Assembly: GCF_016127915.1 (NCBI RefSeq)
Contig: NZ_CP066059.1
Coordinates: 1,632,001 to 1,696,000, forward strand
Length of the DNA: 64,000 nt
Source: Streptococcus oralis
GTDB lineage: Bacteria; Bacillota; Bacilli; Lactobacillales; Streptococcaceae
Reading direction: 5' to 3'
Shown: positions 58,397 to 64,000 of the stretch, one piece after another
Layout: each line of letters begins with the position of its first letter
Position numbering within the stretch: the first letter of the stretch is position 1
Program-made: the position numbers and the translations under genes
Notes under the pieces: generated by a model
Databases searched by the model: none
Told to the model about the DNA's origin: nothing
What the model saw: the letters and a program-made list of their open reading frames with translations, nothing else

Positions 58397-59364
58397 TATA
58401 AACTGGTTGAGTGTTTTGGTTGAACTTTTTGTTCTGGGTCGATGTAGTTGATAGCATTGTTAACAGCTGTTGGAGCTTCACCCAGTCCTGTAGCAATCAA
58501 ATCAATCTTACCTTCATAGTAGCAGCAGTCGCCGATAGCATAGATACCTGCTTGGCTAGACTCTTGCTTGCTATTGACGATAATCTTGTGACGGTTGAGG
58601 TCCAGACCCCAATTTTTAAGATTACCAACAGAAGACTTGAAGCCGTAGTTGACAAAGAGATGGTCTACTTCGATAGTTTCGGTTTCATCTGATTTGACTT
58701 TGGTGATTTCTAGTTTGTCGAGTGTTTTACCATCTCCAAGGAGTTGGCTAGGGACGAACGGTGTCTTGATGGTCACAGATGATTCTTGCAGGGCTTGCAC
58801 ACTATGTTCCAAGGCGCGGAAGTTATCTCGACGGTGAACAAGGATAGTTGGCGCAATTTTTTCAAAAGCTAGAGCCCAGTCCACAGCTGAGTCTCCCCCA
58901 CCAAGGATGGTTACTTTCTTCCCAGCGTATTGTTGGATATTGGAAACGTGGTAGTGGATATTTTCATAGTTTTCGACGCCATCTAATTCGAGTGGACGTG
59001 GTTTAAAGGCACCACCACCCATGGCAATGATGACTGTTTTGGTCAGGTGGCTTCCTTTGTTGGTTGTGATGGTAAAACCTTGAACTTGCTTTTCAATCTC
59101 AAGAACAGTTTCGTTGAGGTGAACAGGTGTTTCAAAGCCGTTTAGCTGTTCAATCAAGCGATTGGTCAGCTCTTCCCCAGTTAAGTTTGGAAAACCTGGT
59201 ACATCAAGGATTTGCTTCTCAGGATAGAGGATGGCAGGCTGGCCACCTAGCTGGGGAAGGGAGTCGATGATTTGGACTTTGGCTTGGCGGAGGTGGGCGT
59301 AAAAGGCAGCAAAGAGCCCAACAGGACCGCCACCTACAATAGTAATATCATAAAGTTGAGACAT
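58396..59364 (-). CDS. Ferredoxin--NADP reductase, TrxR-like
   Basis: This 322-residue flavoprotein has FAD motif ITIVGGGPVGLFAAFYA (about residue 7), NADPH motif VTILGGGDSAVDWAL (about 150) and terminal FAD motif AGIYAIGDCC. It lacks the CxxC active site of thioredoxin reductase, which defines the FNR2 group. It transfers electrons from NADPH to ferredoxin or flavodoxin. GGAGAAATC upstream serves as the ribosome-binding site. It may work with the ferredoxin at 51053. Confidence 0.93.
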   Translation of the reverse strand: MSQLYDITIVGGGPVGLFAAFYAHLRQAKVQIIDSLPQLGGQPAILYPEKQILDVPGFPNLTGEELTNRLIEQLNGFETPVHLNETVLEIEKQVQGFTITTNKGSHLTKTVIIAMGGGAFKPRPLELDGVENYENIHYHVSNIQQYAGKKVTILGGGDSAVDWALAFEKIAPTILVHRRDNFRALEHSVQALQESSVTIKTPFVPSQLLGDGKTLDKLEITKVKSDETETIEVDHLFVNYGFKSSVGNLKNWGLDLNRHKIIVNSKQESSQAGIYAIGDCCYYEGKIDLIATGLGEAPTAVNNAINYIDPEQKVQPKHSTSL

Positions 59365-59455
59365 GATTTCTCCTTCGTTTTTTCTAATCAGTTTATTTTA
59401 TCATATTTTTGCTTAATTTAAAATGAGGTAGGATAGGGAAAAAATGGGCAAAAAA

Positions 59456-59464
59456 TGGTATAAT
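59456..59464 (+). promoter_or_regulatory. Promoter of the cdaA operon (extended -10)
   Basis: TGGTATAAT, 36 nt before the cdaA start. No clear -35. Confidence 0.65.
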
Positions 59465-59500
59465 GGTACAGAAAGTGTTTTGACAGGGAGGAGGCCAGGG

Positions 59501-60358
59501 ATGAATTTTCAACCATTATCCAATTTGCAATACTGGACGAGTTTGTTTTCAAGCCCTTGGACAATAGTCACCAATCTGATTGATATTCTCATTGTGACTT
59601 ATATTTTATATCATTTTACCAAAGCGATTGCAGGGACCAAAATCATGATATTGGTACGGGGAGTCCTGGTCTTTATTTTAGGCCAGATTTTGTCCAATAT
59701 GATTGGTTTGACGACCATTTCCTGGTTGATCAATCAGATCATCACTTATGGGGTTATCGCAGCAGTAGTTATCTTTTCACCAGAGATTCGGACTGGTTTG
59801 GAGAGATTGGGTCGAGCTACTGATTTCTTCTACAATGCCCCTATTAGTGCGGAAGAGCAAATGGTTCGTGCCTTTGTCAAATCAGTCGAGTACATGAGTC
59901 CTCGTAAGATTGGTGCTCTGGTAGCAGTTCAGCGAGTGAGAACCTTGCAGGAGTACATCTCAACTGGGATTCCTCTAGATGCTAAAATTTCCTCTGAGTT
60001 ATTGATTAATATCTTTATCCCCAATACTCCCTTGCACGATGGTGCGGTCATTGTCAGAGAAGACAGGATCGCCGTAACTTCAGCCTACCTACCCCTGACT
60101 GAAAATACAGGAATTTCCAAGGAGTTTGGGACACGTCACAGGGCAGCGATTGGTTTGTCGGAAGTATCAGATGCTCTTACCTTTGTGGTTTCAGAGGAAA
60201 CAGGCGGAATCTCAATCACCTATAATGGAGTCTTTAAGCATGATTTGACCTTGGAAGAGTTTGAATCGGAGTTAAGAAGAATCTTGCTTCCGACATCAGA
60301 GAAAAAACAGGGTCTGAAAGAGCGTTTGCTAGGAGGATTGAAACATGAGAAAAAATAG
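59501..60358 (+). CDS. cdaA: Diadenylate cyclase CdaA
   Basis: This membrane-bound enzyme makes c-di-AMP from two ATP. From ATG 59501 (MNFQPLSNLQYW), behind GGGAGGAGG, it has 285 residues. Three membrane helices lie at about 20-110, followed by the DAC domain with catalytic DGA (LHDGAVIV) and RHR (GTRHRAAIGL) motifs. The open frame to 59444 covers the promoter and is rejected. It overlaps cdaR, which controls its activity. Confidence 0.95.
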   Translation: MNFQPLSNLQYWTSLFSSPWTIVTNLIDILIVTYILYHFTKAIAGTKIMILVRGVLVFILGQILSNMIGLTTISWLINQIITYGVIAAVVIFSPEIRTGLERLGRATDFFYNAPISAEEQMVRAFVKSVEYMSPRKIGALVAVQRVRTLQEYISTGIPLDAKISSELLINIFIPNTPLHDGAVIVREDRIAVTSAYLPLTENTGISKEFGTRHRAAIGLSEVSDALTFVVSEETGGISITYNGVFKHDLTLEEFESELRRILLPTSEKKQGLKERLLGGLKHEKK

Positions 60359-61142
60359 CCTTTATATTATTTCTTCCTTCTTTTTCGCCTGCATCCTCTT
60401 TGTCTATGCGACTTCAACAAACTATCAGAATAGCAACAGTGCCAGACAAGTGCGGACAGAAACCTATACCAATACGGTTCTTAATGTCCCAATCGATATT
60501 CAGTATGACAGTGATCAGTACTTTATTAGTGGTTTTACATCTGAAGTGACCGTCTTTCTGACTGGGTCAAACAGAGTTGCTTTGGCAAGCGAGATGCAGG
60601 AAAGCACTCGGAAATTCAAGGTCAAAGCTGACTTAACCAATGCCAGTGTAGGAACCATCGAAGTGCCTCTGACTATTGAAAATTTACCGAGTGGTTTGAC
60701 GGCTGTTGCGACACCGCAAAAGATAACAGTGAAGGTTGGTAAAAAAGCAAAACGTGATAATGTAATCGTTGTGCCGGAGATTGACCCTAGCCAGATTGAT
60801 TCTCGTGTGAAAATTGATACAGTCACTGTGTCAGATGAAAAAGTAACGGTTATTAGTGACGAGGAAACTCTCTCTAGAGTAGATCGTGTTATTGCCATCT
60901 TGCCGACGAGTGAACGGATAACAGGTAACTACTCGGCCTCTGTTCCACTACAAGCAGTTGATAAAAATGGAAATGTCTTGCCAAGCGTCATTATGCCATT
61001 TGACACTACAATGAAAATTACAACCAAAACAGTATCGTCTAGCTCGAGTTCTTCGTCAACGACCTCGTCAACGGGCTCTTCAACCAGCAGCTCGTCTTCA
61101 ACGAGTTCAGAAACGAAACCAGACTCGTCTAAACAGGACTAA
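60345..61142 (+). CDS. cdaR: CdaA regulator CdaR (YbbR domains)
   Basis: This 265-residue protein has an N-terminal membrane anchor (about 5-24) and extracellular YbbR repeats, visible as YTNTVLNVPIDIQYDSDQYF and VNVVPEIDPS-like strands. A Ser/Thr-rich tail of about 45 residues ends it. It binds and modulates CdaA in Firmicutes. It overlaps cdaA by 14 bp. glmM follows, giving the conserved cdaA-cdaR-glmM order. Confidence 0.93.
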   Translation: MRKNSLYIISSFFFACILFVYATSTNYQNSNSARQVRTETYTNTVLNVPIDIQYDSDQYFISGFTSEVTVFLTGSNRVALASEMQESTRKFKVKADLTNASVGTIEVPLTIENLPSGLTAVATPQKITVKVGKKAKRDNVIVVPEIDPSQIDSRVKIDTVTVSDEKVTVISDEETLSRVDRVIAILPTSERITGNYSASVPLQAVDKNGNVLPSVIMPFDTTMKITTKTVSSSSSSSSTTSSTGSSTSSSSSTSSETKPDSSKQD

Positions 61143-61172
61143 ATAAAATAGTAGAAAAGGATGATAAATAAA

Positions 61173-62525
61173 ATGGGTAAATATTTTGGGACCGATGGAG
61201 TCCGTGGAGAAGCAAACGTAGAACTGACACCAGAATTGGCCTTTAAATTGGGACGTTTTGGTGGTTATGTTCTTAGCCAACATGAAACGGAAGCCCCTAA
61301 AGTCTTTGTAGGACGTGATACACGTATTTCAGGAGAAATGCTAGAATCTGCCTTAGTGGCAGGTCTCCTCTCTGTAGGGATTCACGTCTACAAACTCGGT
61401 GTCCTTGCAACACCAGCAGTAGCTTATTTGGTCAAAACTGAGGGAGCCAGTGCAGGTGTCATGATTTCCGCTAGTCACAACCCAGCCCTTGATAATGGAA
61501 TTAAGTTCTTTGGAGGGGATGGCTTCAAACTTGATGACGAAAAAGAAGCAGAAATCGAAGCCTTGTTGGACGCTACAGAAGACACCCTTCCTCGTCCAAG
61601 TGCCGAAGGCTTGGGAACCTTGGTGGACTATCCAGAAGGTTTACGTAAGTATGAAGGCTACCTTGTTTCAACTGGAACGCCTCTTGAAGGAATGAAAGTG
61701 GCCTTGGACACAGCAAACGGTGCAGCGTCTACAAGTGCTCGTCAAATCTTTGCAGACCTTGGGGCTCAAATAACTGTTATCGGTGAGACACCAGATGGTC
61801 TTAACATCAACTTGAATGTGGGTTCTACACACCCAGAAGCTCTCCAAGAACTAGTCAAAGAAAGCCAGTCAGCTATTGGTTTGGCCTTTGACGGAGACAG
61901 TGACCGCTTGATTGCTGTCGATGAAAATGGCGATATTGTCGATGGTGATAAGATTATGTATATCATTGGGAAATACCTTTCTGAAAAAGGTCAGTTGGCT
62001 CAAAACACCATCGTAACAACGGTTATGTCTAACCTTGGCTTCCATAAGGCCTTGGAGAGTGCTGGCATTAACAAGGCAGTGACTGCTGTTGGTGATCGCT
62101 ATGTCGTTGAAGAAATGAGAAAATCAGGCTACAACCTTGGTGGTGAACAATCAGGCCACGTTATCTTGATGGATTACAATACAACTGGTGATGGTCAATT
62201 ATCAGCTGTCCAATTGACTAAAATCATGAAAGAAACAGGCAAGAGCTTGTCTCAACTAGCATCAGAAGTGACGATTTACCCACAAAAACTGGTTAATATC
62301 CGAGTCGAAAATGCTATGAAAGAGAAAGCCATGGAAGTACCAGCCATCAAGACAATCATCGAAAAGATGGAAGAAGAAATGGCAGGGAACGGTCGTATCC
62401 TTGTCCGCCCAAGTGGAACAGAACCCCTCTTGCGTGTCATGGCAGAAGCCCCAACAACAGAAGAAGTTAACTACTACGTAGATACAATTGCTGCTGTTGT
62501 TAAAGATGAAATTGGAATTGACTAA
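61173..62525 (+). CDS. glmM: Phosphoglucosamine mutase GlmM
   Basis: This enzyme converts glucosamine-6-phosphate to glucosamine-1-phosphate for UDP-GlcNAc synthesis. From ATG 61173 ([12 protein letters not shown]) it has 450 residues, the family length; ATG 61161 would add MINK and lies close to AAAAGG. Active-site Ser is in [13 protein letters not shown] (about 101), metal loop DGDSDR, sugar loop GGEQSGH, and phosphate loop [14 protein letters not shown]. In relatives GlmM binds and inhibits CdaA, consistent with the shared operon. Confidence 0.96.
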   Translation: MGKYFGTDGVRGEANVELTPELAFKLGRFGGYVLSQHETEAPKVFVGRDTRISGEMLESALVAGLLSVGIHVYKLGVLATPAVAYLVKTEGASAGVMISASHNPALDNGIKFFGGDGFKLDDEKEAEIEALLDATEDTLPRPSAEGLGTLVDYPEGLRKYEGYLVSTGTPLEGMKVALDTANGAASTSARQIFADLGAQITVIGETPDGLNINLNVGSTHPEALQELVKESQSAIGLAFDGDSDRLIAVDENGDIVDGDKIMYIIGKYLSEKGQLAQNTIVTTVMSNLGFHKALESAGINKAVTAVGDRYVVEEMRKSGYNLGGEQSGHVILMDYNTTGDGQLSAVQLTKIMKETGKSLSQLASEVTIYPQKLVNIRVENAMKEKAMEVPAIKTIIEKMEEEMAGNGRILVRPSGTEPLLRVMAEAPTTEEVNYYVDTIAAVVKDEIGID

Positions 62526-62598
62526 AGCCTAGAAAACTAGATGAAATGATAAAAATGTGGTACAATTGCATAGTAAATTGTAGCAATGGGAGAGAAAA

Positions 62599-62973
62599 AT
62601 GAATCTTAAACGAGAACAAGAATTTGTTAGCCAGTATCACTTTGATGCTCGTAACTTTGAATGGGAAAATGAAAATGGAGCTCCTGAAACCAAGGTAGAC
62701 GTGAACTTTCAGTTGCTCCAACATGACCAAGAAAATCAAGTAACTTCTTTAGTCGTTATCTTGAGTTTCATGATTGTCTTTGACAAATTTGTCATCAGCG
62801 GAACAATTTCTCAAGTTAACCATGTGGAAGACCGTATTGTCAACGAACCAAGCGAATTTAACCAAGAAGAAGTCGAAACCTTGGCACGTCCATGCTTGAA
62901 CATGCTCAACCGTTTGACTTATGAAGTAACAGAAATCGCCTTGGATCTTCCAGGGATCAATTTGGAGTTTTAG
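62599..62973 (+). CDS. DUF1149 (SecB-like) family protein
   Basis: This 124-residue protein matches the DUF1149 group, which adopts a SecB-like fold. It is acidic, with a strand-rich middle ([21 protein letters not shown]) and a helical end ([30 protein letters not shown]). A TGGTACAAT promoter lies at 62560-62568, and GGAGAG precedes the ATG. Whether it acts as an export chaperone is unknown. degV starts 2 nt after its stop. Confidence 0.82.
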   Translation: MNLKREQEFVSQYHFDARNFEWENENGAPETKVDVNFQLLQHDQENQVTSLVVILSFMIVFDKFVISGTISQVNHVEDRIVNEPSEFNQEEVETLARPCLNMLNRLTYEVTEIALDLPGINLEF

Positions 62974-62975
62974 TC

Positions 62976-63824
62976 ATGAAATTAGCTGTCATTACAGATT
63001 CTTCAGCCTATTTAGATGAGAGGACGCTGCAAAGAGAGAATCTATTTATCTTGGATATTCCTGTCAATATTGATGGGGAAGAGTATGTCGAAGGTGTCAA
63101 TCTGACTGCTGAGGAATTTTATCAAAAAATGGCTCAGTCTGCAGAATTGCCTAAGACCAGTCAACCAAGTATTGCCAAATTAGATGAGATTCTAAGTTCC
63201 TTGAAAGACGAGGGTTATACTCATGTCTTGGGCCTCTTTCTTTCGTGAGGAATTTCAGGCTTTTATCAGAACATCCAATATATGTTAGACGAGTATGAAG
63301 GTTTGACCATTGCCTTTCCAGATACCCATATCACAAGTTCCCCTCTAGGATTTATGGTAGAGAGTGCCTTTGAATGGGCAGAACAAGGCGATGATTTTGC
63401 CCAGATTCAGGAGAAGTTGGGGATTCAAATTGCTGATAATTCAGCCTTTATCATAGTAGATGATCTCGACCACTTGGTTAAAGGAGGACGTTTGTCAAAT
63501 GGGGCAGCCGTCTTAGGGAATCTCCTCAGTATCAAGCCTATCCTTTACTTTAATGACCAAGGAGTGATTGAAGTTTACGAAAAAGTTCGTACAGAAAAGA
63601 AAGCAATCAAACGTTTGGTGGAAATCATCAAGGAGTTGACAAAAGATGGGGACTACCGTATTACAGTCATTCATGGGAACGCACCTCAGAAGGCAGCGGA
63701 TTTACGTCAGTTTTTGATTGAGAGTGGTGTGACTTCTGAGATTCCAATTGTTAGCTTTGGTAGTGTCATTGGGACCCACCTTGGAGAAGGCAGTATCGCC
63801 TTGAGCTATACACCAATCGTCTAA
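62976..63824 (+). pseudogene. DegV family fatty-acid-binding protein, interrupted by an opal stop
   Basis: DegV proteins (FakB group) bind fatty acids for the FakA kinase. The intact frame would encode 282 residues, the usual length. TGA at 63246-63248 stops it after residue 90, in the ligand motif [16 protein letters not shown], where Ser, Ala or Lys is normal. The frame then continues to the end with the second-domain motif [23 protein letters not shown] and [20 protein letters not shown] single substitution (such as TCA to TGA) explains it. The truncated protein lacks most of the lipid pocket. Confidence 0.88.
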
Positions 63825-63837
63825 ATTGTTCTTACAG

Positions 63838-63963
63838 GCTTTGTATCTTAGAAATTGAACACGGGCTACCTGCCTCTTGAAAAAAGATGCCTGTCTTGCC
63901 TTTCATGGAAAGTCAGCGCCATTCCCTATTTTTCATGGGCAGCTAACGTCCTTTGTATCTTAG
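63838..63963. repeat. 14-bp direct repeat in the degV-dapB gap
   Basis: CTTTGTATCTTAGA occurs at 63838-63851 and 63950-63963, 112 bp apart. Between them no gene is seen. The segment contains several TGCC, CATGG and short dyad sequences. It could be a small repeat element. Confidence 0.5.
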
Positions 63964-63975
63964 ACAGGAGTAGAG

Positions 63976-64000
63976 ATGAGTATTCGAGTAATTATTGCCG
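63976..64000 (+). CDS. dapB: 4-hydroxy-tetrahydrodipicolinate reductase, 3' truncated by the window
   Basis: ATG 63976, with AGGAGTAG upstream, opens MSIRVIIA, the start of the DapB Rossmann fold. Pneumococcus has dapB after degV here. Only 25 bases are visible, so the call rests on synteny and eight residues. Confidence 0.6.

Overview
The window is chromosomal DNA from a mitis-group Streptococcus (S. mitis / S. pseudopneumoniae / S. oralis complex). The gene order follows the pneumococcal chromosome from the sialic-acid transporter sat through the nan genes, pbp2b, the dcw tail (ddl-murF-ftsA-ftsZ-ylmEFGH-divIVA), ileS, gpmA, rpsO, clpX-engB, rapZ-yvcK-whiA, cdaA-cdaR-glmM and degV to the start of dapB. 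Proteins such as PBP2b and FtsA differ at many positions from the pneumococcal sequences as I remember them, so a commensal relative is more likely than S. pneumoniae itself. A BOX element at 3199-3303 supports the group assignment.

Layout. 1-8854: sialic-acid uptake and breakdown (satABC, two small accessory genes, a lyase broken by an amber codon, a ROK kinase, the RpiR-type regulator). A 1.2-kb insert between the kinase and the regulator carries a SAM methyltransferase and a serine-recombinase remnant, and is bracketed by an 84-bp duplication. 9110-24925: peptidoglycan synthesis and cell division genes, then ileS under a T-box. 25253-26515: a small membrane protein and gpmA. 26516-33321: an accessory island made of IS remnants, a two-component system, a divergent LanFEG-type immunity ABC transporter and a broken ISL3-family IS. 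That IS has replaced the start of the next ABC ATPase gene. 33335-36725: an ABC ATPase and an FtsX-like permease. 36870-39272: rpsO, a possible small RNA, an orphan CRISPR array, and a cadD-like gene behind a palindromic promoter and a Cys-rich mini-ORF. 39439-42945: an iron/siderophore-type ABC importer with an esterase. 42988-50962: acyltransferase, P-type ATPase, trmK, Nif3-like protein, FAD oxidoreductase, galE, glycosyltransferase. 51053-64000: ferredoxin, LysM protein, cmk, dfr, clpX, engB, ridA, rapZ-yvcK-whiA, ferredoxin-NADP reductase, cdaA-cdaR-glmM, a DUF1149 protein, degV broken by an opal codon, and the first codons of dapB.

How the parts work together. The sat/nan block takes up host sialic acid and feeds it toward amino-sugar metabolism, but the truncated lyase may block the first catabolic step. 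The dcw block couples cell-wall precursor synthesis to FtsZ-ring assembly. The cda-glm block links c-di-AMP synthesis with glucosamine-1-phosphate supply.

The most interesting parts are the accessory insertions. The array at 37482-38297 has 13 repeats and 12 spacers. On the minus strand its repeat resembles the S. thermophilus CRISPR1 repeat and is preceded by the type II-A leader motif ATTTGAG, yet the window has no cas genes. Other points of interest are the lantibiotic-immunity island with an 11-bp-spaced response-regulator repeat, the methyltransferase insertion, and the cadD leader region. No tRNA or rRNA gene was recognised.
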